Below are positions 34,173 to 43,175 of a DNA stretch of 64,000 bases, piece after piece (the first letter of the stretch is position 1; each line of letters begins with the position of its first letter). The stretch spans positions 434,001 to 498,000 of the forward strand of contig CBDDJT010000003.1 of the NCBI GenBank assembly GCA_965229765.1, in the 5' to 3' direction. A model generated the notes under the pieces. The model was not told the DNA's origin. It worked only from the letters and a program-made list of their open reading frames with translations, and did no database searches. Origin of the DNA: ASV31 sp965229765. GTDB taxonomy: Bacteria > Pseudomonadota > Alphaproteobacteria > Rhodobacterales > Rhodobacteraceae. The translations under genes were made by a program, and so were the position numbers.

Positions 34173-35201
34173 ATGACACTTCGCACACGGCACTGGGACC
34201 GGCTGGGCAACGGCGGGCTGACCTTTACCGAACTGGGCTTCGGCACGGCGCCTCTGGGCAACCTTTACCGCGCGATTTCGGACGCCGAGGCCGAGGCGAT
34301 CCTGGACCAGGCGTGGGAGGGCGGCGTGCGCTATTTCGACACCGCGCCGCTTTACGGGCTGGGGCTGTCCGAGACCCGGCTGAACCGGTTCCTGCGCGGC
34401 AAGCCACGTGATGAATACGTGCTGTCAACAAAGGTCGGGCGGCTGTTGCGCGCCACGACGCCGGACAAGCGCGACGGGTTCGGCAAATGGTTCGACGTGC
34501 CATCGCGCAACGAGGTCTACGATTACGGATATGACGCGGTGTTCCGATCGCTGGAGTTCTCGCTGGAACGGCTGGGGATCGACCGGGTGGACATCCTCTA
34601 TGTCCATGACCTCGATCTCTTCAACCACGGCACGCAGGCGGCGCTCGATGCGCGGCTGGCCGCCTTCATGGAGGGCGGATACCGGGCGCTGTTGAAACTG
34701 CGCGATGAGGGCGTGATCCGGGCCTTCGGCGGTGGGATCAACGAATGGCAGCCCTGCCAGTGGCTGGCCGAGCACGGCGACTTCGACCTGTTCCTGCTGG
34801 CGGGGCGCTATACCCTCTTGGAGCAGGAGGCGCTGGACAGCTTCCTGCCGCTTTGCCAGGCGCGCGGCATCGGGATCGTCGTGGGCGGGCCCTACAACTC
34901 TGGCATCCTGGCCACCGGGGCGCGAGAGGGGGCGTTCTACAACTACGACCCGGCGCCACTGGCGATCCTCGACAGGGTCGCGGCGATCGAGGCGGTGTGC
35001 GCCACCCATGGCGTGCGGCTGGTGGATGCGGCGTTCCAGTTCCCGCTGCGCCATCCGGCGGTGGTGTCGATGATCCCCGGCGGGCAGGGCGTGGCCGAGA
35101 TGACGTCGAACCTTGCCGCCGCCGGGTCGCAGGTGCCCGCTGCCCTGTGGCAGGAGTTGAAGGACAAGGGATTGATGCGCGCCGACGCGCCGACGGAGTG
35201 A
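34173..35201 (+). CDS. Aldo/keto reductase, probable L-fucose (D-threo-aldose) dehydrogenase
   Basis: NAD(P)-dependent sugar dehydrogenase, 342 residues. The AKR tetrad is visible: Asp and Tyr in FDTAPLYGLGLSE near residue 53-60, Lys in VLSTKVGRLL near 88 and His in DILYVHDLDLF near 140. This subgroup (with GGYRALLKLRDEGVIRAFG and VVGGPYNSGILA) oxidises L-fucose or other threo-aldoses to the lactone. ATG 34173 follows GGGAGG; an upstream ATG at 34149 lies inside operator site B. The probable lactonase gene starts 4 bp after the stop. A second candidate for this step is the SDR at 43176-43919. Confidence 0.85.
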   Translation: MTLRTRHWDRLGNGGLTFTELGFGTAPLGNLYRAISDAEAEAILDQAWEGGVRYFDTAPLYGLGLSETRLNRFLRGKPRDEYVLSTKVGRLLRATTPDKRDGFGKWFDVPSRNEVYDYGYDAVFRSLEFSLERLGIDRVDILYVHDLDLFNHGTQAALDARLAAFMEGGYRALLKLRDEGVIRAFGGGINEWQPCQWLAEHGDFDLFLLAGRYTLLEQEALDSFLPLCQARGIGIVVGGPYNSGILATGAREGAFYNYDPAPLAILDRVAAIEAVCATHGVRLVDAAFQFPLRHPAVVSMIPGGQGVAEMTSNLAAAGSQVPAALWQELKDKGLMRADAPTE

Positions 35202-35204
35202 GAC

Positions 35205-36047
35205 ATGGTTCAGATCGACGCCCACCAGCACTACTGGCAGCCCGCGCGCGGGGATTATGACTGGATGCCGATGGACAACGCCACGCTGGCGCGGTCCTAC
35301 GGCCCCGCCGACCTGGCGCCGCAGATCGCGGCGCACGGGATCGGGCACACGGTTCTGGTGCAGGCCGCCGCGACGGTCGAGGAAACGGAATACATGCTGG
35401 GGCTGGCCGATGCGACGCCCTCGGTCGCGGCGGTCGTCGGCTGGATCGATTTCGAGCGGCCGGGCGACCTTGGGCATCTGAAGCGGCTGGCGGGGCACCC
35501 GAAGTTCGCGGGCGTGCGGCCCATGATCCAGGACATCCCCGACGACGACTGGATGCTGCGCGACGACGTGCAGTGGGGCTTTCGCGCGGTGGCCGATCTG
35601 GGGCTGACCTTCGACGCACTGGGCTTTCCCCGGCACCTGGCGAATTTCCTGACCATCCTGAAGCGGTATCCCGACATGCGGGTTGTGGTGGATCATTGCA
35701 TGAAGCCGCAGATCCGGGACCATTCCGACGCGAATTTCGCGTTCTGGGCAGAGGGAATGTCGCGCATCGCGGGGGAGACGGGGGCCTTTTGCAAGTTCTC
35801 GGCGCTGGTGACCGAGGCCGATGAGGACTGGACCGTGGACGACCTGCGGCCCTATGCGGCGCATGTGTTCGACGCGTTCGGGGCAGAGCGGGTGATGTGG
35901 GGGTCTGACTGGCCGGTGTGCCGGCTGCGCTGCGAATACGGCGACTGGCGCGCGGCGGCAGAGGCACTGACGGCTGGCCTGAGCGAGACCGAGCGCGCGC
36001 GCATATACGGCGGGACGGCGTCGGAGTTCTACGGGCTGGGTCTATGA
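35205..36047 (+). CDS. Amidohydrolase-2 family, probable L-fuconolactonase
   Basis: Metal-dependent lactonase, 280 residues. DAHQHYWQPARGDYDWM at the start carries the HxH-type motif; VEETEYMLGLAD near 63, VVVDHCMKPQI near 158 and VMWGSDWPVCRL near 230 (catalytic Asp) match the L-fuconolactonase and L-rhamnonolactonase group. It directly follows the aldo/keto reductase that would make the lactone, so it hydrolyses L-fucono-lactone to L-fuconate. Its end overlaps the convergent PfkB gene by 6 bp. Confidence 0.85.
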   Translation: MVQIDAHQHYWQPARGDYDWMPMDNATLARSYGPADLAPQIAAHGIGHTVLVQAAATVEETEYMLGLADATPSVAAVVGWIDFERPGDLGHLKRLAGHPKFAGVRPMIQDIPDDDWMLRDDVQWGFRAVADLGLTFDALGFPRHLANFLTILKRYPDMRVVVDHCMKPQIRDHSDANFAFWAEGMSRIAGETGAFCKFSALVTEADEDWTVDDLRPYAAHVFDAFGAERVMWGSDWPVCRLRCEYGDWRAAAEALTAGLSETERARIYGGTASEFYGLGL

Positions 36048-36935
36048 CCCGGCGAGAAAGGCGCGCACGGCTTCGGGCGTGACGGCATCGCGCGCGTCGG
36101 GGTGGGTCGCGACGGTCAGCGCCGCCGCGCCCTGGGCAAAGGCCAGCGCGTCGGGAAGGCCGGCGCCGCGCGTGAGTTCGGCGGCCAGCGCACCGGTAAA
36201 GGCATCCCCCGCCCCGTGGGTCGAGATCACGTCGACGCGGGGTGCGCGCAGGACCAGCGGCGGCGCGCCGGCGGTGGCGCAGATCAGGCCTTCGCCGCCA
36301 AGGGTGACGATCACGGCGCGCGGGCCACTGGCCAGAAGGCGGGCGGCGGCATCCTGCGGATCGTCGGTACCGGTCATCGCGGCGGCCTCTCCCCGGTTTA
36401 CGACCAGCGCATCCACCCGCGCCAGCAGGCCGGGGGCGACGGGCCGGGCGGGCGCAGCATTCAGGATGAGGCGGACACCGGGCGCGGCGCGGGCGGCGAT
36501 GGCGAGGTTCACCGCCTCGGGGACCTCGTTCTGGAGTAGGATGGTTTGCAGGCCCTTGGGCAACACCACCGCGTTGCCGTCGATGACGCGGTTGACGCCC
36601 GAGACGATCACGGCGCCGTAGTCGCCCGCGTGGTCCACGATCGCCACGCTCATCCCCGAGGCGCCATCGACCGTCAGCACACCCGAACGGTCTACCCCGG
36701 CGGCATCGAGCGCGGCGAGGATCTGCTCGCCAAAGCGGTCGGGGCCGACGCGACCGGCCATAGCCACCCGCGCACCCATGCGCGCCGCCGCCACGGCCTG
36801 ATTGCCGCCCTTGCCGCCAAATCGGTAGGCCACGGCATCACCCACCACGGTTTCATCAAGCGCGGGCAGGTGCGGCGCGTCCACCACCACGTCGAGGTGC
36901 AGCGCCCCGATGACAAGGATTGACGGCTCAGGCAC
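36042..36935 (-). CDS. PfkB-family sugar kinase, ribokinase-like
   Basis: Sugar kinase of 297 residues with GGKGGNQAVAAARMGARVA near residue 40 and HGAGDAFTGALAAELT near 240 (anion hole and Asp base). GTG 36935 is chosen, since the outer TTG at 36956 lies within the upstream gene with no better SD; either start overlaps the TIM-barrel gene, which suggests coupling. Together with that isomerase-like gene it may handle a different sugar than the oxidative fucose genes. Substrate unknown. Confidence 0.8.
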   Translation of the reverse strand: MPEPSILVIGALHLDVVVDAPHLPALDETVVGDAVAYRFGGKGGNQAVAAARMGARVAMAGRVGPDRFGEQILAALDAAGVDRSGVLTVDGASGMSVAIVDHAGDYGAVIVSGVNRVIDGNAVVLPKGLQTILLQNEVPEAVNLAIAARAAPGVRLILNAAPARPVAPGLLARVDALVVNRGEAAAMTGTDDPQDAAARLLASGPRAVIVTLGGEGLICATAGAPPLVLRAPRVDVISTHGAGDAFTGALAAELTRGAGLPDALAFAQGAAALTVATHPDARDAVTPEAVRAFLAGS

Positions 36936-37902
36936 CGAAGAGCGCCGCCGCGACAATCCGCTGGCTCAGCGCGGCGTCCTGCCGTGCGATGGCCTCGGCC
37001 AGCGCCGCGTCGCCGGCCAGCCCGGAAGCTACAGCGCGCAGTCGTTCCACCAGCCGCACGTTTGTGCGCGCCTCTTCCACCGGGTCGAGACCGGAATGAT
37101 CGGGAAAGGTGTCGAAGTAGATCACCCCGTCATAGCCTGTGCGGTTCAGTTCGACGAAAAGCTCTACCGTCTGCACCGGGTGGACGGTGCCCGCCATCAG
37201 GCCGTCGTCGCGCTTGCCATACCCATCGTTCAGGTGAACGCCCATCAGGCGGGAATGCCGGTCTATCAGGTGGGCCGTGTGGGCCGGCATCTCGTCGGCA
37301 TAAAGGACGTGCGCGAAATCGAGCGTGACGCCGATGTTGTCGCGCCGTGTCTCGTGCACCGCCAGAAGCGTCGTGCCCACGTCGGGCATCAGCGCATAGG
37401 CGCGCGGCTCGTTGGGCTTGTATTCGATGGCGATATCGACCTCGGCGGCGTGGTCGGCGACCTCTGCCAGCGCGGCGACGGTGTCGTCCCACATACGCCC
37501 GTAATCGCCCTGAAAGGCATAGTCGAACCCGTCCTGCCCCATCCAGAGGGTCATCAGGCGTCCGCCCATCTCCAGCCCCGCATCGATGCCGCGTCTGGTC
37601 AGGTCGATCGCCTCGCGCCGCACGGCGGGGTCGGGGTTGGTGAAGGCCCCGACGGCAAAGGCGGGATTGGTATAATAGCGCATCGCCAGCCCATTGAGCG
37701 CCAGCCCCGCATCACCAAGCATCCGCGACAGGGCGGCGGGTGTCTGGCCTTCGAAATGATCGGGGTAGTTCAGGTCGGCGGCATCAAGGTCTCCGACGCG
37801 GCCGGCACCGGCGATCATGCCGGAGATGCCCTTGCCGCCGGCGCGCTTGAAGGCATTGAGCCGCGCCGCGTAGCGTGGCCGGTTGGGTCGTGTGGCGGTC
37901 AT
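36928..37902 (-). CDS. Xylose-isomerase-like TIM-barrel sugar isomerase/epimerase
   Basis: A 324-residue protein of the AP-endonuclease-2/xylose-isomerase-like fold. Metal-binding acids are visible in VDIAIEYKPNEPRAY near 155 (Glu), GVTLDFAHVLYADE near 192 (Asp, His), MGVHLNDGYGKRDD near 219 (His, Asp) and GVIYFDTFPD near 262. The pattern resembles L-rhamnose isomerase-like and related enzymes. It lies between the GntR regulator gene and a PfkB kinase gene on the same strand, an isomerase-kinase pairing typical of ketose routes. Substrate unknown. Confidence 0.8.
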   Translation of the reverse strand: MTATRPNRPRYAARLNAFKRAGGKGISGMIAGAGRVGDLDAADLNYPDHFEGQTPAALSRMLGDAGLALNGLAMRYYTNPAFAVGAFTNPDPAVRREAIDLTRRGIDAGLEMGGRLMTLWMGQDGFDYAFQGDYGRMWDDTVAALAEVADHAAEVDIAIEYKPNEPRAYALMPDVGTTLLAVHETRRDNIGVTLDFAHVLYADEMPAHTAHLIDRHSRLMGVHLNDGYGKRDDGLMAGTVHPVQTVELFVELNRTGYDGVIYFDTFPDHSGLDPVEEARTNVRLVERLRAVASGLAGDAALAEAIARQDAALSQRIVAAALFGA

Positions 37903-37916
37903 GGCGATCCTTCGTG

Positions 37917-38651
37917 TCAGCCCGGGGCGAAGAGCTCTGGGTGTTTCTTTTCCAGCGGCTCCAGAAATGTGATCAGCCGCCCGAGATGGGTGCGCATCGC
38001 CTGCCTTGCCGCGTCTACGTCGCGCGCTTCGAGCGCTGCGAGAATGGCCTTGTGCTCTTCCAGGGTCTCGGCCACCCGCCCCGGCAGCGGCAGGATCAAC
38101 TGACGCGCCCGGTTCACGTGTACCCAGGCGGTCTCGGCGACATGCGACAGCTTGTTGAAGCCGGTAAAGGACAGGATCAGTTCGTGCATCTCTCCGTCGA
38201 GCGCATAGAAGCCCGCGAAATCGCCATCCGCGACGAACGCCTCCTGCACACGCAGATTTCGGCGCAACTGGATCAGCTGTTCCTCTGTGAGGCCGGGCGC
38301 GATGGCCTCCACGGCGGCAAGCTCTATCGCCTCGCGCAGGAAGGCGCCCTCGCGGATCTCGTCCATCGAGAAGCGCGCGACATAGGTCCCTGCCTGCGGC
38401 ACCACGTCGACGAGGCCCTCGGTGGCGAGGCGCGAGATCGCCTCGGCCACGGGCGAGCGCGAGACGCCCAGTTCGTCGCAGATTTCACCCTTGCGCAGAG
38501 CCTCTCCGGGGCGATAGCCAAGGTTCAGGATCGCTTCGCGCAGCGCAAGATACGACCTGTTGGCGAGTGATCCGGAAAAAACGGCGAGAGGCCTCAACCG
38601 GGTGCGGCCTGCGGCAGGGCCTTGCGGATGGCTGTCCTCTGTCTGTAACAT
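37917..38651 (-). CDS. GntR-family regulator with FCD domain, likely fucose-regulon regulator
   Basis: Transcription regulator, 244 residues. The winged helix YRPGEALRKGEICDELGVSR followed by SPVAEAISRLATEGLV lies near residues 48-85. The FCD domain has DGEMHELILSFTGFNKLSHV near 150 with its His ligands. Operator site C touches its start codon. Two more copies of the site lie at other divergent promoters of the locus, which strongly suggests that this protein controls itself, the transporter, the fucose dehydrogenase-lactonase genes, the BtpA unit and the dehydratase operon. Repression relieved by a pathway acid is inferred. Confidence 0.88.
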   Translation of the reverse strand: MLQTEDSHPQGPAAGRTRLRPLAVFSGSLANRSYLALREAILNLGYRPGEALRKGEICDELGVSRSPVAEAISRLATEGLVDVVPQAGTYVARFSMDEIREGAFLREAIELAAVEAIAPGLTEEQLIQLRRNLRVQEAFVADGDFAGFYALDGEMHELILSFTGFNKLSHVAETAWVHVNRARQLILPLPGRVAETLEEHKAILAALEARDVDAARQAMRTHLGRLITFLEPLEKKHPELFAPG

Positions 38652-38664
38652 ACTAGCATGTTAG
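38650..38664. promoter_or_regulatory. Fucose-regulon operator, site C
   Basis: ATACTAGCATGTTAG, with palindromic core CTAGCATGTTAG, directly beside the GntR start codon (38649-38651) and about 50 bp before the rightward UxaA-type gene. Binding here would block the regulator's own start and could control the rightward operon. It differs from site A by one base and from site B by one base. Confidence 0.7.
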
Positions 38665-38715
38665 CTTTGGGCCGCGCCGAGTCAAGCGCGCCCGGGACCC
38701 TTGCCGGAGCGCATG

Positions 38716-40239
38716 ATGACCAAAGCCCCGCCCCGTGTGATCCGCCTGAACCCGATGGACAATGTCGCCGTTGCGCTTGCCGATCTGGACCCCGGCAGCG
38801 TTCTGCCCGGCGGTGCCGAGGCGTGCGAGGCGATCAAGCGCGGGCACAAGGTTGCGCTGAGCCAGATCGCAGCCGGTGCGCCCGTCTACCGCTATGGCCA
38901 GATGATCGGGGTGGCCGCGGCGCCGATCCCGGCGGGCGGACATGTGCATACCCAGAACCTTGGCATGGGGGACCACCGGCAGGACCATGCCTTCGGCGCC
39001 GATTGCCGTGCGCTGGCCCCGGCAGGGTCGCCGCGCGAGTTCATGGGATATCACCGCGCCGACGGGCAGGTGGGCACCCGCAATTACCTGGGCATTCTGA
39101 CTTCGGTGAACTGTTCGGGGTCGGTCGCGCGCTTCGTGGCAGAGGCGGTGGAACGCGACGGCTGGCTGGACGACTACCCCGGCATCGACGGGGTGGTGCC
39201 CATCGTCCATGGCACCGGCTGCGGCATGTCGGGCAATGACGAGGGGTATCACACGCTCTTCCGCACGCTGGCGGGCTATGCGCGGAACCCCAATTTTGGG
39301 GGTATCCTGCTGTTGGGGCTGGGCTGCGAGGTGATGCAGATCCCCGACCTGATCGGCGCGGGGCGGATGCGCGCGGACGGCAATTTCCGCTACATGACGA
39401 TCCAGCAGACCGGCGGCACGCGGCGCACGATCGAGCGCAGCATGGCGGTCCTGCGCGAGATGGCAGAGGTGGCAAGCGCGGCCGAGCGGCGGCCCGCGCC
39501 GGCGTCTCACCTGACGGTGGGGCTGCAATGCGGCGGGTCGGACGGCTATTCGGGGATCACCGCGAACCCCGCGCTTGGGTTCGCCTCGGATCTTCTGGTG
39601 CGGCACGGGGGCACCACGATCCTGTCCGAGACGCCGGAAATCTACGGGGCCGAGCATCTTCTGACGCGCCGCGCGGTCAGCGCCGAGGTGGGCCAGGCGC
39701 TGGTCGACCGGATCGCCTGGTGGGAGGACTATACCGCCCGCAACGGCGGCGAGATGGACAACAACCCCAGCCCCGGCAACAAGCGGGGCGGGCTGACCAC
39801 GATACTTGAAAAGTCGCTGGGGGCTGTAGCCAAGGGCGGCACCGCGCCGCTGGCCGGCGTCTACCGTTTCGCCGAGCCGATCACGACGCCCGGCTTCGTC
39901 TACATGGACAGCCCCGGCTATGATCCCTGCTCGGTCACTGGCCAGATCGCCAGCGGCGCGAACCTTGTGGCCTTCACCACCGGGCGCGGGTCGGTGTCAG
40001 GCTACAAGCCCACGCCCTGCATCAAGCTGTCCACGAATACCGAGATGTACGACCGCATGGCCGAGGACATGGACATCAACTGCGGCGACATCGTCAGCGA
40101 AGGGGTCAGCGTCGAGGACAAGGGGCGCGAAATCTTCGAGCTGTTCCTGCGCGTGGCCTCGGGCGAGAAGACGAAAAGCGAAGAGCTGGGCTTTGGCGGG
40201 GCCGAGTTCGTGCCCTGGCAGATCGGCGCGGTGATGTAG
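38716..40239 (+). CDS. Altronate/galactarate dehydratase family protein (UxaA-like)
   Basis: Fe-dependent sugar-acid dehydratase fold, 507 residues, full two-domain form. The N-terminal SAF-type domain (IRLNPMDNVAVALADLDPG to about residue 95, GGHVHTQNLG) is followed by the catalytic part with VNCSGSVAR near 132, HGTGCGMSG near 162, LQCGGSDGYSGITANPALG near 272 and DMDINCGDI near 452. ATG 38716 has GGAG 6 nt upstream. It leads an operon with the keto-deoxy-fuconate dehydrogenase and FAH hydrolase. Since a fuconate dehydratase of another family exists at 41864-43165, this one probably dehydrates a different aldonate feeding the same route. Confidence 0.85.
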   Translation: MTKAPPRVIRLNPMDNVAVALADLDPGSVLPGGAEACEAIKRGHKVALSQIAAGAPVYRYGQMIGVAAAPIPAGGHVHTQNLGMGDHRQDHAFGADCRALAPAGSPREFMGYHRADGQVGTRNYLGILTSVNCSGSVARFVAEAVERDGWLDDYPGIDGVVPIVHGTGCGMSGNDEGYHTLFRTLAGYARNPNFGGILLLGLGCEVMQIPDLIGAGRMRADGNFRYMTIQQTGGTRRTIERSMAVLREMAEVASAAERRPAPASHLTVGLQCGGSDGYSGITANPALGFASDLLVRHGGTTILSETPEIYGAEHLLTRRAVSAEVGQALVDRIAWWEDYTARNGGEMDNNPSPGNKRGGLTTILEKSLGAVAKGGTAPLAGVYRFAEPITTPGFVYMDSPGYDPCSVTGQIASGANLVAFTTGRGSVSGYKPTPCIKLSTNTEMYDRMAEDMDINCGDIVSEGVSVEDKGREIFELFLRVASGEKTKSEELGFGGAEFVPWQIGAVM

Positions 40240-40248
40240 GGGGACGGG

Positions 40249-40995
40249 ATGAGACTGAAGGGCAAACGGGCGTTCGTCACGGCGGCGGGCGCGGGGATCG
40301 GGCGGGCCACGGCGCTGGCCTTCGCGGCCGAGGGGGCCGAGGTGATCGCCACAGACATCGACGAGGGCGCGCTGGCGTCGCTGGCGGGCGGGCGCATCCG
40401 CACCCGGCGGCTGGACGTGCTGGACGGCGACGCCATCGCGGTGGCGGCGGCAGAGGCGGGCGCGGTCGACATCCTGTTCAACTGCGCGGGCTTCGTCCAT
40501 CACGGCACAATCCTCGATTGCGACGGGGCGGCGTTCGACTTTTCGATGGGTCTGAACGTGAAGGCCAACTACGCCGTTACCCGCGCGATGCTGCCCGCCA
40601 TGCTGGAGGCGGGCGGTGGATCGGTGATCTTTGTCGCCTCGGCGGTGTCCTCGATGATCGCGGCGCCCAACCGTTTTGTCTACGGCGCGACCAAGGCCGC
40701 CGTTATCGGGATGATGAAATCGGTGGCCGCCGATTTCGTGACGAAAGGCATCCGCGCCAACGCGATCTGCCCGGGCACCGTGGAATCGCCAAGCTGGCAC
40801 GGGCGTGTCCGTGCCCAGGGCCAGACCGACGCGGAAATCGAGGCCGCCCGCGCCGCCTTCATCGCGCGCCAGCCCATGGGCCGCATCGGCCAGCCCGGGG
40901 AGATCGCGGCGATGGCCGTCTTCCTCGGCTCGGACGAAAGCGGTTTCGTCACCGGGCAGGCCATCGGCATCGACGGCGGCTGGGCCAACACCTGA
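40249..40995 (+). CDS. SDR oxidoreductase, probable 2-keto-3-deoxy-L-fuconate dehydrogenase
   Basis: NAD-dependent short-chain dehydrogenase, 248 residues. TAAGAGIGRATALAFAAEG near residue 10 binds the cofactor, NCAGFVHHG lies near 81, and the catalytic Ser and YGATK (Tyr, Lys) near 135-150 are present. The PGTVESPSWHGRVRAQGQ block near 178 is characteristic of the subgroup with the xanthomonad keto-deoxy-fuconate dehydrogenase and BDH2. It lies 9 bp after the UxaA-like gene and 12 bp before the FAH hydrolase gene. It would oxidise 2-keto-3-deoxy-L-fuconate to the 2,4-diketo acid. Confidence 0.87.
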   Translation: MRLKGKRAFVTAAGAGIGRATALAFAAEGAEVIATDIDEGALASLAGGRIRTRRLDVLDGDAIAVAAAEAGAVDILFNCAGFVHHGTILDCDGAAFDFSMGLNVKANYAVTRAMLPAMLEAGGGSVIFVASAVSSMIAAPNRFVYGATKAAVIGMMKSVAADFVTKGIRANAICPGTVESPSWHGRVRAQGQTDAEIEAARAAFIARQPMGRIGQPGEIAAMAVFLGSDESGFVTGQAIGIDGGWANT

Positions 40996-41007
40996 GGAGA
41001 GCACATC

Positions 41008-41856
41008 ATGAGACTTCTGCGCCACGGTCCTGCGGGGGCCGAGAAACCCGGACTTCTGGCCGATGACGGCACCATCCGCGACCTGTCGGGCCATGTGGAC
41101 GACATCGCGGGCGACGTGCTGACCGAAGCGGGGCTTGCACGGCTGCGCGCGATCGACCCGGCATCGCTGCCGGTGGTCGAGGGCACCCCGCGCATGGGCC
41201 CCTGCGTGGGCCGGGTGGGAAAGTTCATCTGCATCGGGCTGAACTATTCCGACCATGCCGCCGAAACCGGCGCCGCCGTGCCCGAACAGCCCATCGTCTT
41301 TTTCAAGGCGACCTCGGCCATCATCGGGCCGGATGACGACGTCATCATCCCCAAGGGGTCCGAGCAGACCGACTGGGAGGTGGAGCTTGGCGTCGTGATC
41401 GGGACCGAGGCGCGCTATGTCTCCGAGGAAGACGCGATGAACCACGTTGCGGGATATTGCGTCATCAACGACCTGTCGGAACGCGATTTCCAGTTCAACC
41501 GGGGTGGCCAGTGGGTCAAGGGCAAGTCGGCCGACACCTTCGGCCCCATCGGGCCGTGGCTGGTGACGCGCGATGCCGTGGCGGACCCGCAGGCGCTTGG
41601 CATGTGGCTGGAGGTGGACGGCCACCGCTACCAGGACGGCTCGACCGCCACGATGATCTTCGGCGTTGCGCATCTTGTCAGCCACCTGAGCCAGTTCATG
41701 AGCCTGCAGCCGGGCGACGTGATTTCCACCGGCACGCCACCGGGCGTCGGGCTGGGGCAGAAACCGCCGGTCTACCTGCAAGCCGGGCAGGTCATGCGGC
41801 TGGGCATCGACGGGCTGGGCGAGCAGACGCAGCGCGCGGTGGCCTGGACGGGCTGA
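41008..41856 (+). CDS. FAH-family hydrolase, probable 2,4-diketo-3-deoxy-L-fuconate hydrolase
   Basis: C-C bond hydrolase of the fumarylacetoacetate hydrolase fold, 282 residues. KFICIGLNYSDHAAETG near residue 72 holds the catalytic His; the metal-binding Glu residues lie in TDWEVELGVVIG near 118 and YCVINDLSERDFQ near 148, with GKSADTFGPIGPW near 172 and the C-terminal STGTPPGVGLGQKP near 238. In the fucose route it splits the diketo acid to pyruvate and L-lactate. It is the last gene of the rightward operon and converges with the fuconate dehydratase gene. Confidence 0.87.
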   Translation: MRLLRHGPAGAEKPGLLADDGTIRDLSGHVDDIAGDVLTEAGLARLRAIDPASLPVVEGTPRMGPCVGRVGKFICIGLNYSDHAAETGAAVPEQPIVFFKATSAIIGPDDDVIIPKGSEQTDWEVELGVVIGTEARYVSEEDAMNHVAGYCVINDLSERDFQFNRGGQWVKGKSADTFGPIGPWLVTRDAVADPQALGMWLEVDGHRYQDGSTATMIFGVAHLVSHLSQFMSLQPGDVISTGTPPGVGLGQKPPVYLQAGQVMRLGIDGLGEQTQRAVAWTG

Positions 41857-41863
41857 GGCCGCC

Positions 41864-43165
41864 TCAGCCGTCCGCCCAGGCGGCGCCGCCGGGATACTCG
41901 TGCGCGTCGAGGCTGGCGGCGAAAATCTCGGTCGAGAGGCCCGGCGCCTCTGGCGGGATATAGCGGCCATCACGAACCTGCACGGGCACGTGGAAGTGTT
42001 CGTGCAGGTGATCGACGTATTCCAGCACCCGGTCGTCGAAACTGGCGCCGACCGCGACGTAATCGAAGAAGCTGGCGTGCTGCACCAGTTCGCACAAGCC
42101 CACCCCGCCCGCGTGCGGGCAGACGGGCAGCCCGAATTTCTCGGCCATCAGCAGGACCGCCACCACCTCGTTCACGCCGCCAAGCCGCGCGCCGTCCAGC
42201 TGGACGAAGCGCAGGGCGCCCGCCTGCATGAACTGCTTGAACATGACCGCGTTATGGCAGTGCTCTCCGGTCGCCACGGCGATCGGGGCGATTTCCTGCG
42301 CGATGCGGGCGTGGCCGAGGATGTCGTCGGGGCTGGTCGGCTCCTCGATCCACCAGGGGTCGAACTCTGCCAGCGCGCGCATGTGGGCGATGGCCGTGTC
42401 CACGCCCCAGACCTGGTTGGCGTCCATCATCAGCTTTCGCTGAGGCCCGATTTCCTGCCGGATGATGCGGGCGCGGCGGATGTCGTCGGCAAGATCGCCG
42501 CCCACCTTCATCTTGAAATGCGACCAGCCCTGCGCCAGCGCCTCGCGCACCAGCGCGCGCATCTTGTCGTCGGAATAGCCCAGCCAGCCGGCAGAGGTGG
42601 TATAGGCGGGAAAGCCCCGTTCGCGCAGGTCGGCCATGCGGGCGGGCTTGCCTTCTGCCTTGGCGGCCAGCCTGTCGCGCGCCTCGGCGGGATCGAGCGC
42701 GTCCGCCAGCCAGCGCCAGTCCACCAGCGCCACGATCTCTTCGGGCGACATCCCGGACAGAAGCCGCCAGACCGGCAGCCCCTCGGCCTTGCCCTTGAGA
42801 TCCCAAAGCGCGTTGACCAGCGCGGCGGTCGCAAGGTGGATCACGCCCTTGTCGGGGCCGGTCCAGCGCAGCTGGCTGTCGCCGGTGATCAGCCGCCAGG
42901 TGCCCCCCATGTCGGCCAGAAGCGCGTCGGCGTCCCGCCCCTCGACCAGCGGGGCAAGGGCGCGGGCGGCGGCGGCGCAAAGCTCGTTCCCGCGCCCGAT
43001 GGTGAAGGTGAAACCGTGGCCGGCAAGGCCGCCGGCGGTTTCCACCGTGACATAGGCGGCGGAATAGTCGGGCGCGAGGTTCATCGCGTCCGAGCCATCC
43101 AGGGCGCGCGAGGTGGGAAAGCGGATGTCGCGGGCGGTGATGCGGGTGATGCGGCCAAGGGTCAT
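41864..43165 (-). CDS. L-fuconate dehydratase (enolase superfamily)
   Basis: Mg-dependent dehydration of L-fuconate to 2-keto-3-deoxy-L-fuconate, 433 residues. The enolase-superfamily residues are in place: KMK near 218 (the KxK base), MMDANQVW near 247 (metal Asp), WIEEPTSPDD near 274 (metal Glu), TGEHCHNAVMFKQF near 300 (metal Glu, His), and FPVCPHAGGVGLCE-type loop near 350. Length and N-terminal DIRFPTSRALDGSDAMN match fuconate dehydratases closely. The SDR gene lies 10 bp upstream on the same strand. Confidence 0.93.
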   Translation of the reverse strand: MTLGRITRITARDIRFPTSRALDGSDAMNLAPDYSAAYVTVETAGGLAGHGFTFTIGRGNELCAAAARALAPLVEGRDADALLADMGGTWRLITGDSQLRWTGPDKGVIHLATAALVNALWDLKGKAEGLPVWRLLSGMSPEEIVALVDWRWLADALDPAEARDRLAAKAEGKPARMADLRERGFPAYTTSAGWLGYSDDKMRALVREALAQGWSHFKMKVGGDLADDIRRARIIRQEIGPQRKLMMDANQVWGVDTAIAHMRALAEFDPWWIEEPTSPDDILGHARIAQEIAPIAVATGEHCHNAVMFKQFMQAGALRFVQLDGARLGGVNEVVAVLLMAEKFGLPVCPHAGGVGLCELVQHASFFDYVAVGASFDDRVLEYVDHLHEHFHVPVQVRDGRYIPPEAPGLSTEIFAASLDAHEYPGGAAWADG

Positions 43166-43175
43166 GGGCGGGGTC

